From: Staphylococcus coagulans
GTDB taxonomy: Bacteria > Bacillota > Bacilli > Staphylococcales > Staphylococcaceae
Assembly: GCF_002901995.1 (NCBI RefSeq)
Contig: NZ_PPQN01000014.1
Span: 1-64,000 of the forward strand
Direction: 5' to 3'
Length of the DNA: 64,000 nt
The position numbers were made by a program, and so were the translations under genes. This document shows, piece after piece, positions 37,955-50,232 of the stretch; position 1 is the stretch's first letter, and every line of letters starts with the position of its first letter. The notes beneath the pieces are model-generated. The model was not told the origin of the DNA, made no database searches, and saw nothing but the letters and a program-made list of their open reading frames with translations.

Positions 37955-40087
37955 ATGAAGTCACTCATTTTAGCAGAAAAGCCCTCAGTAGGGCGCGACA
38001 TTGCACAAGCGCTAGGTGTTAACTCAAAGAAAGAAGGTTACTTTGAGAATCAACGTTATATTGTGACCTGGGCATTAGGTCACCTTGTGACAAATGCAAC
38101 ACCAGAGCAATATGATAAAAAATATGAACGCTGGCAATTGAATGATTTACCTATTATACCGAAGCATATGAAAACTGTTGTCATTGGTAAAACGAGAAAA
38201 CAATTCAACACGGTTCAACATTTGATGAAAAGAAATGATGTCAATGAAATAATTATTGCCACAGATGCTGGACGCGAAGGGGAGTTAGTTGCACGCTTAA
38301 TTATTGAAAAAGCTCATGTTAAAAAACCAATCAAGCGTTTATGGATCAGTTCAGTAACAACCAAAGCAATTAAAGAAGGCTTTAAAAAATTGAAAGATGG
38401 TCGAGCATACAGTGACCTTTATCAAGCGGCATTAGCAAGAAGTGAAGCTGACTGGATTGTCGGAATTAATGCAACACGTGCATTAACAACGAAGTATGAT
38501 GCCCAACTCTCACTAGGCCGTGTTCAGACGCCTACTATTCAGTTAGTAGCAATGAGACAAGAAGAGATTAAGCATTTTAAGCCGCAACAGTATTATACGC
38601 TTGAAATCAATGTGAAAGGGGCAACGTTTGTCTATCAGCATGAGAAGCGGATATATGAACGTGCACAATTAGAAAAACTAGCTCAAAAAGTGAATCATGC
38701 GCAAGCGCTCGTGAAAAAAGTCGTAACGAGAGAGAAGAAAACATATCCGGCGCCGTTGTTTAATTTAACAGATTTACAACAAGCCGCTTATCAACGCTAT
38801 CGTTTAGGCGCAAAACAGACATTGAACACACTACAACAACTTTATGAACGGCATAAACTTGTCACATATCCGCGTACAGATTCAAGTTACTTAACAACAG
38901 ACATGGTAGATACTTTAAAAGAGCGTATACAGGCGACAATGGGAACAGAATATCAACCGCATGCGCGCGGACTGATGAATCAACGTTACACGAAACAATC
39001 GTCTTTTGTAAATAATCAAAAAGTATCTGATCACCACGCCATTATACCTACAGAAGTACGCGCAAACATGGCAGATTTATCAACACAAGAAAAGAAAATT
39101 TATCTATTGATTGTTCAGCGCTTTTTGGAAGCTTTATCTGCTCCTTATCGCTATAGAGAAACACAAGTCGAAATAGAACTCATGGGCAAAACGTTTCTGT
39201 ATAAATCCAAAGAAACGATAGACATGGGCTTTAAGGCTTTACAAGAAAATGTAGATACGAGCCATCCGGTAATTCAGTTTGAGCAAGGTGAACAGTTAAC
39301 CGTGAATGAATATGTTATTAAAACGCACGAAACATCAGCGCCACCTTATTTTAATGAAGGCTCTCTATTAAAAGCGATGGAACGACCAGATAAATACTTT
39401 GATTTAAAAGATAAAAAATCAGCACAAACACTTAAAGTGACTGGCGGTATCGGTACAGTGGCAACACGTGCGGATATTATAGATAAACTTTTTCATATGA
39501 ACGCAATTGAAAGTCAAGACGGAAAAATTAAGGTCACGTCTAAAGGAAAGCAAATATTAGATTTAGCGCCTGAATCACTTACATCGCCACGCTTAACGGC
39601 GCAATGGGAAGATAAACTGCTTCAAATTGAAAAGGGGCAGTATCAACGCAAACAGTTTATTCAAGAAATGAAAGCTTTTACAAATGAAATCATTCATACG
39701 ATTAAATCGAGTGAACAAAAATATAAGCATGATAATTTAACAGCTGCAGAATGTCCGACATGTGGAAAGTTTATGTTAAAAGTAAAAACGAAAAACGGCT
39801 CAATGCTCGTCTGTCAAGACCCATCATGTAAAACTAAAAAAGATGTTAAAACACAAACCAAAGCGCGTTGCCCGCAATGTAAAAAACGTTTGACTAAATT
39901 TGGTACAGGTAAACAAGCAACGTATCGTTGTTCGTGTGGCTATACTGAATCGCAAGTGCAAATGGATAAAAGATTTAAAAATAAAGGCAAAGATAAAGTA
40001 AATAGAAAAGATATGAAAAAGTATATGAAAGAGGATACGTTGGAAAACAATCCATTCAAAGATGCATTGAAAGGTTTAAACTTATAA
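37955..40087 (+). CDS. topB: DNA topoisomerase III
   Basis: A 710-residue type IA topoisomerase that cuts and passes single strands. The TOPRIM domain has [17 protein letters not shown] (Glu8) and [15 protein letters not shown] (acidic residues 104-110). The active-site Tyr is Tyr305 in [20 protein letters not shown] and [12 protein letters not shown] are also conserved. The C-terminus has two Cys clusters (CPTCGK...CQDPSCK and CPQCKK...CSC), i.e. zinc-ribbon remnants, then a basic tail. GGAGG precedes the ATG. Length matches firmicute TopB. Confidence 0.95.
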   Translation: MKSLILAEKPSVGRDIAQALGVNSKKEGYFENQRYIVTWALGHLVTNATPEQYDKKYERWQLNDLPIIPKHMKTVVIGKTRKQFNTVQHLMKRNDVNEIIIATDAGREGELVARLIIEKAHVKKPIKRLWISSVTTKAIKEGFKKLKDGRAYSDLYQAALARSEADWIVGINATRALTTKYDAQLSLGRVQTPTIQLVAMRQEEIKHFKPQQYYTLEINVKGATFVYQHEKRIYERAQLEKLAQKVNHAQALVKKVVTREKKTYPAPLFNLTDLQQAAYQRYRLGAKQTLNTLQQLYERHKLVTYPRTDSSYLTTDMVDTLKERIQATMGTEYQPHARGLMNQRYTKQSSFVNNQKVSDHHAIIPTEVRANMADLSTQEKKIYLLIVQRFLEALSAPYRYRETQVEIELMGKTFLYKSKETIDMGFKALQENVDTSHPVIQFEQGEQLTVNEYVIKTHETSAPPYFNEGSLLKAMERPDKYFDLKDKKSAQTLKVTGGIGTVATRADIIDKLFHMNAIESQDGKIKVTSKGKQILDLAPESLTSPRLTAQWEDKLLQIEKGQYQRKQFIQEMKAFTNEIIHTIKSSEQKYKHDNLTAAECPTCGKFMLKVKTKNGSMLVCQDPSCKTKKDVKTQTKARCPQCKKRLTKFGTGKQATYRCSCGYTESQVQMDKRFKNKGKDKVNRKDMKKYMKEDTLENNPFKDALKGLNL

Positions 40088-40205
40088 GTAAGCTAAAAAT
40101 CGAACAAAAATCTAATTTTATCAATTAAAGTTCGTTTCTCATATTGAAATTCGTGAGTAATCGTATTAAAATGTTAAAGTATTTCATTAAAAGGAGAAAT
40201 TTAAA

Positions 40206-41540
40206 GTGAGAAATTATTTCCGTTTTGACGAGAATCAAACGAATTATAAACGAGAGATTCTAGGTGGCTTGACGACTTTCTTATCAATGGCATACATCTT
40301 AGCTGTTAATCCACAAGTTTTAAGTTTAGCAGGGGTGGATGGTGTTCCAGCTGATCAAAAAATGGATCAAGGTGCGGTATTTGTTGCGACTGCATTAGCA
40401 GCATTTGTAGGCTGTTTATTTATGGGACTCATTGCAAAATATCCTATTGCACTTGCACCGGGCATGGGATTGAACGCCTTTTTTGCCTTTACTGTCGTGT
40501 TAACAATGGGGATTCCATGGCAAACAGGTTTAACAGGTGTGTTCTTCTCTGGATTTATTTTTGCGATTCTAACAGCAACTGGATTGCGAGAAACCATTAT
40601 TAATGCCATCCCATATGAAATGAAGATGGCAGTGTCGGCAGGGATTGGTCTTTTTATTACCTTTGTAGGATTACAAAGTTCAGGAATTATTAAAAATCAA
40701 GATGCGACACTTGTAACACTAGGAAAAATCACTGACCCTAACGTTTTACTTGCTATCGTGGGGATTATCGTTACCGTTGTACTTTATGCAAAGAAAGTAC
40801 CAGGCGCAATATTTATTGGTATGGTAGTCACAGCGATTGCTGGTTTAGTGACACAACAAATCGCACCACCACATGCGGTCTTAGGTAAGGTACCTAGCAT
40901 TGCGCCTACATTTGGTGCTGCTTTTGAATCATTTCAAGATCCATCACAATTATTTACAATCCAGTTTTTAATTGTCATCCTAACATTTTTATTTATTGAT
41001 TTCTTTGATACTGCGGGAACGATTGTTGCCGTCGCTTCACAAGCAGGTATCATGAAAAATAACAAGTTACCTCGTGCAGGGAGAGCGTTGTTTTCAGACT
41101 CACTTGCGACGATGACAGGTGCTATTTTTGGTACAACAACGACGACTTCTTATATTGAATCGACATCAGGCGTAGCAGTAGGGGCTCGGACAGGTTTTGC
41201 AAGTATTGTTACAGGCTTTTGTTTCCTTCTTGCGTTGTTCTTTAACCCGCTAATGGCTGTAGTCACACCAGCAGTAACGACACCTGCACTCGTTGTTGTA
41301 GGGGTATTGATGGCTTCCAGTCTAGCGGAAATTAGTTGGAAACGATTTGAAGTTGCAGTGCCAGCTTTCGTCACAATTATTATGATGCCTTTATCTTATT
41401 CTATTGCGACAGGGATTGCGTGTGGCTTCATTTTCTATCCTATTACAATGTTATTAACGAAACGTCATAAAGAAGTCCATCCTATTATGTACGGTTTATT
41501 GGTTATCTTTATTCTATATTTTGTATTTGTTCACGGATAA
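40206..41540 (+). CDS. NCS2-family purine permease (AzgA/PbuG-like)
   Basis: A 444-residue permease with about 13 membrane helices in the AzgA/PbuG subgroup, which takes up adenine, guanine or hypoxanthine with protons. The N-terminal REILGGLTTFLSMAYILAVN and APGMGLNAFFAF are subgroup signatures, and LFIDFFDTAGTIVAVASQAG carries the conserved Asp. It starts with GTG behind AAGGAG. It stands alone, ending at a bidirectional terminator. No PurR box or purine riboswitch is visible in the 118 bases upstream. Confidence 0.87.
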   Translation: MRNYFRFDENQTNYKREILGGLTTFLSMAYILAVNPQVLSLAGVDGVPADQKMDQGAVFVATALAAFVGCLFMGLIAKYPIALAPGMGLNAFFAFTVVLTMGIPWQTGLTGVFFSGFIFAILTATGLRETIINAIPYEMKMAVSAGIGLFITFVGLQSSGIIKNQDATLVTLGKITDPNVLLAIVGIIVTVVLYAKKVPGAIFIGMVVTAIAGLVTQQIAPPHAVLGKVPSIAPTFGAAFESFQDPSQLFTIQFLIVILTFLFIDFFDTAGTIVAVASQAGIMKNNKLPRAGRALFSDSLATMTGAIFGTTTTTSYIESTSGVAVGARTGFASIVTGFCFLLALFFNPLMAVVTPAVTTPALVVVGVLMASSLAEISWKRFEVAVPAFVTIIMMPLSYSIATGIACGFIFYPITMLLTKRHKEVHPIMYGLLVIFILYFVFVHG

Positions 41541-41571
41541 ACTCAATAGATTGATATATAAGTATATATAT

Positions 41572-41628
41572 AAAAGAAGTTAGAACGAACAGGCTTGACT
41601 TGTTCATGTATCTAACTTCTTTTTTTAG
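41572..41628. terminator. Bidirectional terminator after the purine permease gene
   Basis: AAAAGAAGTTAGA and TCTAACTTCTTTT pair over 13 bases, with GAACA/TGTTC pairing inside, and T runs on both strands. Confidence 0.85.
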
Positions 41629-41702
41629 GTTTTAAATTTAAAGTATATATCTAATCATTGACAATTATAAGTATGCTTACATACTTCAAATAATGACTTA
41701 GA

Positions 41703-42101
41703 TTACTTATTGTGTTGTGTTTTATTTTGATTTTCATCTGTGTAAATCACAGTAGCTTTAGCGTTACGAATATACACTGGAGAGACTAATACGATCATAA
41801 GGAAAAAGATAAGCAAAATTAACATAATCCAGTGTAAAACCATGCCGATGACAGGGATAATAGCGATACCATTCGCTACGATACCAAATGCTGGAATTAA
41901 AAGCATAGGACGTATCGTATTTTGTTGACCAAAGATAAAGATTAAAACCATCACCAAATAAATAAAAGCATTAAAAGCTAATGGCTGCCATCCTAAAGCT
42001 AATACATACCAGCCTCCAAAAAATGGGAAACCAGCAATAAATTCAGAAACTAAAGCAATTAGCGCAAGAATAATTAAGGCTGTTTTAGAATTTTTAGTCA
42101 C
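41703..42101 (-). CDS. Small multi-helix membrane protein, unknown function
   Basis: A 132-residue membrane protein with four hydrophobic helices, including the Gly/Pro-rich FIAGFPFFGGWYVLALGWQP stretch and an IRPMLLIPAFGIVANGIAII segment. The C-terminal 25 residues are polar. The GTG at 42101 has GGAGG 8 bases upstream; an in-frame GTG at 42110 overlaps that site. It faces the ribosomal operon back to back, separated by about 465 bases. I recall similar proteins at this place in other staphylococci, but know no function. Confidence 0.68.
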   Translation of the reverse strand: MTKNSKTALIILALIALVSEFIAGFPFFGGWYVLALGWQPLAFNAFIYLVMVLIFIFGQQNTIRPMLLIPAFGIVANGIAIIPVIGMVLHWIMLILLIFFLMIVLVSPVYIRNAKATVIYTDENQNKTQHNK

Positions 42102-42403
42102 TCGATTCACCTCCTATCTTTAAAAAGAAGTGACAAATCTGGCTCACTCATTAAATAAAAAACTTTAAGTTTAAGCATTTTACATACACCGCACAAGTGA
42201 TTCACCAGAAATAATAACTACACTTAAAAATGATGATCTATCAGTGAAGATCATTTTCTTCTATTATAAACTGTAATCCAATGACTCACAAAAACTATCT
42301 CTATGATAACGAAAAAAATTCTTTCAAACTATTGAACTTAAGCCGTATTTCAAGTAAAATAACATGGTATGTGAATTAGACATAAAAAACTTTAGGGAAA
42401 TGG

Positions 42404-42432
42404 TTGCCAAGTCAACGGTTTTCATGTATCAT
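42404..42432 (+). promoter_or_regulatory. Promoter of the S10 ribosomal operon
   Basis: TTGCCA (42404-42409), 17 bases and TATCAT (42427-42432) form a sigma-A promoter about 135 bases before rpsJ. The remainder of 42102-42403 shows only an imperfect hairpin at about 42228-42256 (AAAATGATGATCT with AGATCATTTT) and no gene. Confidence 0.65.
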
Positions 42433-42439
42433 GTCTAAT

Positions 42440-42875
<436 letters not shown>

Positions 42876-42902
42876 TAGAAAATTTTAGGAGGTGGACTTT
42901 CG

Positions 42903-43562
42903 ATGACCAAAGGAATCTTAGGAAGAAAAATTGGGATGACTCAAGTTTTCGGTGAAAACGGCGACTTGATCCCAGTAACTGTAGTAGAAGCAAAAGAAAA
43001 TGTAGTATTACAAAAGAAAACGGTTGAGGTTGACGGTTACAACGCAATCCAAATCGGTTTTGAAAACAAAGAAGCATACAAAAAAGATAGAAAAACAAAC
43101 AAATATGCGAATAAACCAGCTGAAGGTCACGCTAAAAAAGCTGACACAGCACCTAAGCGCTTCATTCGTGAATTCAGAAACGTTAATGTTGACGAATACG
43201 AAGTAGGTCAAGAAGTCTCAGTAGATACATTTGAAGTTGGAGACATCATTGATGTAACAGGAACTTCAAAAGGTAAAGGTTTCCAAGGTGCAATCAAACG
43301 CCATAATCAAGCTCGCGGACCAATGTCTCACGGTTCACACTTCCATAGAGCGCCAGGTTCTATCGGTATGGCTTCAGACGCATCACGTGTATTTAAAGGG
43401 CAAAAATTACCAGGCCGTATGGGTGGTAATACAGTAACTGTTCAAAACTTAGAAGTTGTTCAAGTCGATACGGAAAACAACGTAATTTTAGTTAAAGGTA
43501 ACGTACCTGGTCCTAAAAAAGGTTTTGTTCAAATCCAATCAGCAATTAAAGCTAACAAATAA
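42903..43562 (+). CDS. rplC: 50S ribosomal protein L3
   Basis: A 219-residue L3, one of the first assembly proteins of the 50S subunit. It starts [20 protein letters not shown]. The extended loop that reaches the peptidyl-transferase centre is present ([18 protein letters not shown] region). No truncation or odd residue is evident. It follows rpsJ by 27 bases. Confidence 0.98.
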   Translation: MTKGILGRKIGMTQVFGENGDLIPVTVVEAKENVVLQKKTVEVDGYNAIQIGFENKEAYKKDRKTNKYANKPAEGHAKKADTAPKRFIREFRNVNVDEYEVGQEVSVDTFEVGDIIDVTGTSKGKGFQGAIKRHNQARGPMSHGSHFHRAPGSIGMASDASRVFKGQKLPGRMGGNTVTVQNLEVVQVDTENNVILVKGNVPGPKKGFVQIQSAIKANK

Positions 43563-43588
43563 ATCGTAGCGAAAGGAGGAAATGCATA

Positions 43589-44212
43589 ATGGCAAATTAT
43601 GATGTATTCAAAGTTGATGGTTCAAAAGCAGGTTCAGTAGAACTTAGCGATGCAGTATTTGCAATCGAACCTAATAATGAAGTTTTATTTGAAGCAATTA
43701 ACTTACAACGTGCTTCATTACGTCAAGGTACACATGCGGTAAAAAACCGTTCAGCAGTACGTGGCGGTGGACGTAAACCATGGAGACAAAAAGGTACAGG
43801 ACGTGCGCGTCAAGGTACAATTCGCGCTCCTCAATGGCGTGGTGGTGGTGTCGTATTCGGTCCAACACCAAGAAGCTACGCATACAAAATGCCTAAGAAA
43901 ATGCGTCGTTTAGCATTACGTTCTGCAATTTCTTACAAAGTTAAAGAAAATGAATTCAAAATTGTGGACAGCTTTAACTTAGAAGCACCAAAAACAAAAG
44001 AATTCAAAACAACTTTAACAAATTTAGAGCTACCTAAAAAAGTGTTGGTTGTAACAGTTGGAGAAGATGTGAATGTTGAATTATCAGCACGTAACATTCC
44101 TGGCGTACAAATCACAACACCAGAAGGTTTAAATGTTTTAGATTTAACACACGCTGATAGCGTATTAATCACTCAAGAAGCAGCTAAAAAAGTTGAGGAG
44201 GTGCTCGGATAA
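43589..44212 (+). CDS. rplD: 50S ribosomal protein L4
   Basis: A 207-residue L4. The loop that lines the exit tunnel is intact ([19 protein letters not shown]), the place where macrolide-resistance changes usually map; it looks wild type. L4 is the autogenous repressor of the S10 operon in enterobacteria, but not established as such in staphylococci. Its last base overlaps the rplW start (ATAATG). Confidence 0.98.
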   Translation: MANYDVFKVDGSKAGSVELSDAVFAIEPNNEVLFEAINLQRASLRQGTHAVKNRSAVRGGGRKPWRQKGTGRARQGTIRAPQWRGGGVVFGPTPRSYAYKMPKKMRRLALRSAISYKVKENEFKIVDSFNLEAPKTKEFKTTLTNLELPKKVLVVTVGEDVNVELSARNIPGVQITTPEGLNVLDLTHADSVLITQEAAKKVEEVLG

Positions 44213-44487
44213 TGGAAGCTAGAGATATTCTAAAGCGCCCCGTAATCACTGAGAAATCATCTGCAGCAATGGCTGAAGATAAATATACTTTTGATGTAGA
44301 TGTTCGTGCGAACAAAACTCAAGTTAAAAAAGCAGTAGAAGAAATCTTTGAAGTTAAAGTTGCAAATGTTAACATCATCAACTATAAACCAAAGAAAAAA
44401 CGTATGGGCCGTTACCAAGGCTATACAAACAAACGCCGTAAAGCGATTGTGACACTTAAAGAAGGTCAAATCGACTTATTCAACTAA
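44212..44487 (+). CDS. rplW: 50S ribosomal protein L23
   Basis: A 91-residue L23 at the tunnel exit, where trigger factor and SRP dock. It starts [20 protein letters not shown] and includes the RNA-binding [20 protein letters not shown]. It begins at the last base of rplD, implying coupled translation. Confidence 0.98.
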   Translation: MEARDILKRPVITEKSSAAMAEDKYTFDVDVRANKTQVKKAVEEIFEVKVANVNIINYKPKKKRMGRYQGYTNKRRKAIVTLKEGQIDLFN

Positions 44488-44515
44488 AAACATACCAATA
44501 AGGAGGTAAGCGACA

Positions 44516-45349
44516 ATGGCTCTTAAACATTATAAGCCAATTACTAATGGTCGTCGTAATATGACTACATTAGATTTTGCTGAGATCACAAAATCTGAAC
44601 CTGAAAAGTCATTATTACAACCGCTACCGAAAAAAGCGGGTCGTAACAACCAAGGTAAATTGACGGTACGTCACCATGGTGGCGGTCACAAACGTCAATA
44701 CCGTGTTATTGATTTCAAACGTAACAAAGATGGAATTCCAGGTAAAGTGGATTCAATCCAATATGATCCAAACAGATCAGCAAACATTGCTTTAATCGTC
44801 TATGCAGATGGTGAAAAACGCTACATTATCGCACCTAAAGGCTTAGAAGTAGGTCAAGTCATTGAAAGTGGTTCAGAAGCTGACATCAAAGTTGGTAACG
44901 CACTTCAATTAAAAGACATTCCAGTCGGTACAGTTATTCACAACATCGAATTAAAACCAGGACGTGGCGGTCAACTTGCTCGTTCAGCAGGTGCAAGCGC
45001 ACAAGTACTTGGTAAAGAAGGTAAATATGTACTTGTAAGACTTCGCTCTGGTGAAGTACGTATGATTCTTTCAACTTGCCGTGCAACAATCGGTCAAGTT
45101 GGTAACTTACAACACGAACTTGTTAACGTTGGTAAAGCTGGTAAATCTAGATGGTTAGGTAAACGCCCAACAGTTCGTGGTTCTGTAATGAACCCTAACG
45201 ATCACCCACACGGTGGTGGTGAAGGTCGCGCACCAATCGGTCGTCCATCACCAATGTCACCATGGGGTAAACCTACGCTTGGTAAGAAAACTCGTCGTGG
45301 TAAAAAACGTTCTGATAAACTTATCGTACGTGGACGTAAGAGAAAATAA
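44516..45349 (+). CDS. rplB: 50S ribosomal protein L2
   Basis: A 277-residue L2, needed for subunit joining and peptidyl transfer. The C-terminal loop [18 protein letters not shown] with the conserved His is intact. It is followed by the widest gap inside the S10 section (64 bases), which holds a strong hairpin. Confidence 0.98.
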   Translation: MALKHYKPITNGRRNMTTLDFAEITKSEPEKSLLQPLPKKAGRNNQGKLTVRHHGGGHKRQYRVIDFKRNKDGIPGKVDSIQYDPNRSANIALIVYADGEKRYIIAPKGLEVGQVIESGSEADIKVGNALQLKDIPVGTVIHNIELKPGRGGQLARSAGASAQVLGKEGKYVLVRLRSGEVRMILSTCRATIGQVGNLQHELVNVGKAGKSRWLGKRPTVRGSVMNPNDHPHGGGEGRAPIGRPSPMSPWGKPTLGKKTRRGKKRSDKLIVRGRKRK

Positions 45350-45355
45350 AAATAG

Positions 45356-45398
45356 CTTATTTGGGTGTGCGGCGTAATCGCTGCACGCACATAATAAG
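45356..45398 (+). ncRNA. Strong intercistronic RNA hairpin between rplB and rpsS
   Basis: GTGTGCGGCG (45365-45374) pairs over 10 bases, with two G-U pairs, with CGCTGCACGC (45379-45388) around a TAAT loop. CTTATT and AATAAG extend the stem. No T run follows, so it is not a standard terminator. It directly precedes the rpsS ribosome site. A role in RNA processing or protein binding is inferred. Confidence 0.55.
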
Positions 45399-45413
45399 AA
45401 AGGAGGCGCCACT

Positions 45414-45692
45414 ATGGCTCGTAGTATTAAAAAGGGACCTTTCGTCGATGATCACTTAATGAAAAAAGTGGAAGCTCAAGGCGATAGCGAGAAAAAGCAA
45501 GTAATTAAAACATGGTCACGTCGTTCAACAATTTTCCCAAACTTTATTGGGCACACATTTGCTGTATACGATGGACGTAAACATGTACCTGTATATGTAA
45601 CTGAAGATATGGTTGGACACAAATTAGGTGAATTTGCTCCAACACGTACATTCAAAGGACATGCTGCAGACGATAAGAAAACAAGAAGATAA
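45414..45692 (+). CDS. rpsS: 30S ribosomal protein S19
   Basis: A 92-residue S19 in the 30S head beside S13. It starts [20 protein letters not shown] and carries [18 protein letters not shown] and [15 protein letters not shown], all family hallmarks. AAAGGAGG precedes the ATG, just after the intercistronic hairpin. Confidence 0.98.
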   Translation: MARSIKKGPFVDDHLMKKVEAQGDSEKKQVIKTWSRRSTIFPNFIGHTFAVYDGRKHVPVYVTEDMVGHKLGEFAPTRTFKGHAADDKKTRR

Positions 45693-45724
45693 ACAATTTT
45701 TAATGAGTAGAGGAGGAAAAACGA

Positions 45725-46078
45725 ATGGAAGCAAAAGCGGTTGCTAGAACGATCAGAATCGCACCTCGTAAAGTAAGATTAGTATTAGACCTAATCCGAG
45801 GAAAAGATGTTAGAGAAGCAGTAGCGATTTTAAAATTAACAAACAAAGCTTCTTCTCCAGTAGTAGAAAAATTATTAATGTCCGCTTTAGCTAATGCAGA
45901 GCACAACTATGGCATGAACACAGATGAATTAGTTGTTAAAGAAGCATATGCTAACGAAGGACCAACATTAAAACGTTTCCGTCCACGTGCGCAAGGACGT
46001 GCAAGCGCAATTAACAAAAGAACAAGCCACATCACAATCGTAGTGAGTGATGGTAAAGAGGAAGCTCAAGAAGCTTAA
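45725..46078 (+). CDS. rplV: 50S ribosomal protein L22
   Basis: A 117-residue L22. The beta hairpin lining the exit tunnel is present ([18 protein letters not shown]) without the insertions or deletions seen in macrolide-resistant strains. AGAGGAGG lies just upstream. Confidence 0.98.
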   Translation: MEAKAVARTIRIAPRKVRLVLDLIRGKDVREAVAILKLTNKASSPVVEKLLMSALANAEHNYGMNTDELVVKEAYANEGPTLKRFRPRAQGRASAINKRTSHITIVVSDGKEEAQEA

Positions 46079-46101
46079 TCAAATATTAAGGAGGGAATAC
46101 C

Positions 46102-46755
46102 GTGGGTCAAAAAATTAATCCAATCGGTCTTCGTGTTGGTATTATCCGTGACTGGGAAGCGAAATGGTTCGCAGAGAAAGATTTCGCATCACTTTTACAT
46201 GAAGATTTAAAAATTCGTAAATTTATTGATAACGCATTAAAAGACGCTTCAGTATCTCACGTTGAGATTGAGCGTGCTGCTAACCGCATCAACATCGCAA
46301 TTCATACTGGTAAACCAGGTATGGTTATCGGTAAAGGCGGTTCTGAAATCGAAAAACTTCGTAACAAATTAAATCAATTAACTGATAAAAAAGTTCACAT
46401 CAATGTTATTGAAATCAAGAAAGTTGATCTTGATGCACGTTTAGTTGCTGAAAACATTGCACGTCAATTAGAAAACCGTGCTTCATTCCGTCGTGTTCAA
46501 AAACAAGCTATCGGAAGAGCAATGAAATTAGGTGCTAAAGGTATCAAAACTCAAGTTTCAGGTCGTTTAGGCGGTGCAGACATCGCACGTGCTGAACAAT
46601 ACTCAGAAGGAACTGTACCACTTCATACTTTACGTGCAGACATCGATTATGCACATGCAGAAGCTGACACAACTTATGGTAAGTTAGGTGTTAAAGTATG
46701 GATTTATCGTGGTGAAGTTCTTCCTACTAAGAAAAATAGTGAAGGAGGAAAATAA
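46102..46755 (+). CDS. rpsC: 30S ribosomal protein S3
   Basis: A 217-residue S3. The KH RNA-binding loop is [18 protein letters not shown] and the C-terminal domain has [17 protein letters not shown]. It lines the mRNA entry channel. It starts with a GTG and ends 2 bases before the rplP start. Confidence 0.98.
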   Translation: MGQKINPIGLRVGIIRDWEAKWFAEKDFASLLHEDLKIRKFIDNALKDASVSHVEIERAANRINIAIHTGKPGMVIGKGGSEIEKLRNKLNQLTDKKVHINVIEIKKVDLDARLVAENIARQLENRASFRRVQKQAIGRAMKLGAKGIKTQVSGRLGGADIARAEQYSEGTVPLHTLRADIDYAHAEADTTYGKLGVKVWIYRGEVLPTKKNSEGGK

Positions 46756-46757
46756 TT

Positions 46758-47192
46758 ATGTTACTACCAAAGCGTGTAAAATATCGTCGTCAACATCGTC
46801 CTGACACTAAGGGTCGTTCAAAAGGCGGTAACTTTGTAACATTCGGTGAGTTTGGTCTTCAAGCAACAACAACTTCATGGATCACATCTCGTCAAATCGA
46901 ATCAGCTCGTATTGCTATGACACGTTACATGAAACGTGGCGGGAAAGTTTGGATTAAAATCTTCCCTCACACTCCATATACACAAAAACCTTTAGAAGTA
47001 CGTATGGGTGCTGGTAAAGGTGCGGTTGAAGGCTGGATTGCAGTAGTAAAACCAGGTAGAATTTTATTTGAAGTTGCAGGCGTATCTGAAGAAGTTGCGC
47101 GTGAAGCATTACGTTTAGCGAGTCACAAACTTCCAGTTAAAACGAAGTTTGTAAAACGTGAAGAATTGGGTGGTGAAACAAATGAAAGCTAA
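46758..47192 (+). CDS. rplP: 50S ribosomal protein L16
   Basis: A 144-residue L16 near the A site. It begins [20 protein letters not shown] and has [18 protein letters not shown] and [19 protein letters not shown]. Evernimicin-resistance positions appear normal. Its 3' end overlaps rpmC by 11 bases. Confidence 0.98.
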   Translation: MLLPKRVKYRRQHRPDTKGRSKGGNFVTFGEFGLQATTTSWITSRQIESARIAMTRYMKRGGKVWIKIFPHTPYTQKPLEVRMGAGKGAVEGWIAVVKPGRILFEVAGVSEEVAREALRLASHKLPVKTKFVKREELGGETNES

Positions 47193-47391
47193 GGAAATTA
47201 GAGACTTAACCACTTCAGAAATCGAAGAGCAAATCAAATCTTCAAAAGAAGAGCTTTTTAACCTACGCTTTCAATTAGCTACAGGTCAATTAGAAGAGAC
47301 GGCACGCATTAAAACAGTAAGAAAAACAATTGCACGTCTAAAAACTGTTGCACGTGAAAGAGAATTAGAACAAGGTAAAGCAAACCAATAA
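47182..47391 (+). CDS. rpmC: 50S ribosomal protein L29
   Basis: A 69-residue L29 at the tunnel exit: [20 protein letters not shown] with the family's [14 protein letters not shown]. The ATG at 47182 lies inside the end of rplP, preceded by GGGTGGTG. An in-frame codon at 47158 would add residues without a ribosome site. Confidence 0.97.
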   Translation: MKAKEIRDLTTSEIEEQIKSSKEELFNLRFQLATGQLEETARIKTVRKTIARLKTVARERELEQGKANQ

Positions 47392-47415
47392 TGATTGAAA
47401 GAGGAGGTTACTAAA

Positions 47416-48079
<664 letters not shown>

Positions 48080-48121
48080 TTAATCGTAAATAATAATCAT
48101 AAATCTTAAGGAGGTGCCCAC

Positions 48122-48439
48122 ATGCATATCAAAAAAGGTGACAACGTAATCGTTATCGCAGGTAAAGACAAAGGTAAAACTGGTAAAGTTGTAGCAACTG
48201 AACCTAAAAAAGACCGTGTCGTTGTGGAAGGTGTAAACATCGTTAAAAAACACCAAAAACCAACTCAATTTAATCCTGAAGGTGGAATCTTAGAAACTGA
48301 AGCAGCAATTCACGTTTCTAATGTACAAATATTAGACCCTAAAACAAACGAACCAACTCGTGTTGGATACAAATTTGTCGATGGTAAAAAAGTAAGAATC
48401 GCTAAAAAATCTGGCGAAGAAATCAAGTCTAATTCATAA
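48122..48439 (+). CDS. rplX: 50S ribosomal protein L24
   Basis: A 105-residue L24. The N-terminal KOW motif is [20 protein letters not shown]. It starts 50S assembly by binding the 5' domain of 23S rRNA. AAGGAGGTG precedes the ATG. Confidence 0.98.
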   Translation: MHIKKGDNVIVIAGKDKGKTGKVVATEPKKDRVVVEGVNIVKKHQKPTQFNPEGGILETEAAIHVSNVQILDPKTNEPTRVGYKFVDGKKVRIAKKSGEEIKSNS

Positions 48440-48460
48440 TAGTTGAAAGGAGGATCCACT

Positions 48461-49000
48461 TTGAACCGTTTAAAAGAAAAATTTAACTCAGAAGTTACTG
48501 AAAACTTAGTTAAGAAATTTAACTACAGTTCAGTAATGGAAGTACCAAAAATCGAAAAGATCGTTGTGAACATGGGTGTTGGTGACGCAGTACAAAACTC
48601 AAAAGTTTTAGATAACGCTGTTGAGGAATTAACTGCAATCACTGGTCAAAAACCATTAATCACTAAAGCGAAAAAATCAGTTGCAACATTCCGTTTACGT
48701 GAAGGTATGCCAATCGGTGCAAAAGTAACTTTACGTGGCGAAAGAATGTATGAATTCCTAGATAAATTAATCTCAGTATCACTTCCACGTGTACGTGACT
48801 TCCGTGGTGTTTCTAAAAACGCATTTGACGGTCGCGGTAACTACACTTTAGGTGTTAAAGAACAATTAATCTTCCCTGAGATTGACTACGATAAAGTATC
48901 AAAAGTACGTGGTATGGATATCGTTATTGTTACTACTGCTAATACAGACGAAGAAGCGCGCGAATTATTAACTCAATTCGGTATGCCGTTTCAAAAATAA
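48461..49000 (+). CDS. rplE: 50S ribosomal protein L5
   Basis: A 179-residue L5, the 5S rRNA-binding protein. The family segments [17 protein letters not shown] and [19 protein letters not shown] are present. The TTG at 48461 gives the standard length and has AAAGGAGG 8 bases upstream; the upstream TTG at 48443 would contain that site. Confidence 0.97.
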   Translation: MNRLKEKFNSEVTENLVKKFNYSSVMEVPKIEKIVVNMGVGDAVQNSKVLDNAVEELTAITGQKPLITKAKKSVATFRLREGMPIGAKVTLRGERMYEFLDKLISVSLPRVRDFRGVSKNAFDGRGNYTLGVKEQLIFPEIDYDKVSKVRGMDIVIVTTANTDEEARELLTQFGMPFQK

Positions 49001-49021
49001 TTTCTGAAGGAGGCGAATTAA

Positions 49022-49207
49022 ATGGCTAAAAAATCAATGGTTGCTAAACAACAACGTGAACAAAAGTTCCAAGTTCGTGAATATACACGTTGTGAACAAT
49101 GTGGTCGCCCACATTCTGTATTTCGTAAATTTAAACTTTGCCGTATTTGTTTCCGTGAATTAGCTTACAAAGGTCAAATTCCTGGCGTACGTAAAGCTAG
49201 CTGGTAA
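49022..49207 (+). CDS. rpsN: 30S ribosomal protein S14, zinc type
   Basis: A 61-residue S14 of the zinc-binding (type Z) form. The four ligands are Cys24, Cys27, Cys40 and Cys43 (CEQC and CRIC). Staphylococci often carry a second, zinc-free S14 elsewhere; none is in this window. AAGGAGG precedes the ATG. Confidence 0.97.
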   Translation: MAKKSMVAKQQREQKFQVREYTRCEQCGRPHSVFRKFKLCRICFRELAYKGQIPGVRKASW

Positions 49208-49238
49208 AAATTTAACTCTTGAAAGGAGGCAACAAACT

Positions 49239-49637
49239 ATGACATTGTCAGATCCAATTGCAGATATGCTTACTCGTGTAAGAAACGCAAACATGGTGCG
49301 TCACGAAAAATTAGAATTACCTGCATCAAATATTAAAAAAGAAATTGCTGAAATCCTTAAAAACGAAGGTTTCATCAAAAATGTAGAATATATCGAAGAT
49401 GATAAACAAGGTGTTATCCGTTTATTCTTAAAATATGGTTCAAACAACGAGCGTGTTATTACAGGCTTAAAACGTATTTCTAAACCTGGTTTACGTGTAT
49501 ATGCGAAAGCAAACGAAGTACCTAAAGTATTAAATGGTTTAGGTATCGCATTAGTTTCTACTTCTGAAGGTGTAATTACTGATAAAGAAGCAAGAAAACG
49601 TAATGTTGGTGGAGAAGTATTAGCATACATTTGGTAA
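49239..49637 (+). CDS. rpsH: 30S ribosomal protein S8
   Basis: A 132-residue S8: [20 protein letters not shown] at the start and the family signature near [19 protein letters not shown]. It binds the central domain of 16S rRNA; in E. coli it also represses the spc operon, which is not shown here. Confidence 0.98.
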   Translation: MTLSDPIADMLTRVRNANMVRHEKLELPASNIKKEIAEILKNEGFIKNVEYIEDDKQGVIRLFLKYGSNNERVITGLKRISKPGLRVYAKANEVPKVLNGLGIALVSTSEGVITDKEARKRNVGGEVLAYIW

Positions 49638-49665
49638 GATATAATAAATAAGGAGGTGCCATAGC

Positions 49666-50202
49666 ATGAGCCGTGTTGGTAAAAAAATTATCGAAATCCC
49701 TAGCGACGTTACTGTAACTATCGAAGGTAATACAGTTTCAGTTAAAGGGCCTAAAGGTGAATTATCACGAACTTTAAATGAAGAAATGACTTACAAACAA
49801 GAAGAAAACACACTTGAAGTTGTTAGACCATCAGATTCTAAAGAACACAGAACTGTTCATGGTACAACTCGTGCGTTAATCAATAACATGGTACAAGGTG
49901 TATCTAAAGGATACGAAAAATCACTTGAACTTATCGGTGTAGGTTACCGTGCTCAAGTACAAGGTAAAAATCTTGTATTAAACGTTGGTTACTCTCACCC
50001 AGTTGAAATCGAAGCTGCTGAAGGCATTACTTTCTCAGTAGATAAAAACACAACTGTTAAGGTTGAAGGTATCGATAAAGAATTAGTAGGTGCAACAGCA
50101 TCTAAAATTCGTGACGTTCGTCCACCAGAACCTTATAAAGGTAAAGGTATTCGTTACCAAGGCGAATATGTTCGTCGTAAAGAAGGTAAAACTGGTAAAT
50201 AA
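49666..50202 (+). CDS. rplF: 50S ribosomal protein L6
   Basis: A 178-residue L6 made of two similar domains. It begins [17 protein letters not shown] and ends with the signature [20 protein letters not shown]. It binds 23S rRNA near the factor-binding centre. AAGGAGGTG precedes the ATG. Confidence 0.98.
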   Translation: MSRVGKKIIEIPSDVTVTIEGNTVSVKGPKGELSRTLNEEMTYKQEENTLEVVRPSDSKEHRTVHGTTRALINNMVQGVSKGYEKSLELIGVGYRAQVQGKNLVLNVGYSHPVEIEAAEGITFSVDKNTTVKVEGIDKELVGATASKIRDVRPPEPYKGKGIRYQGEYVRRKEGKTGK

Positions 50203-50232
50203 TAAATAAACTCTACAGAAAGGAGTATTGAC

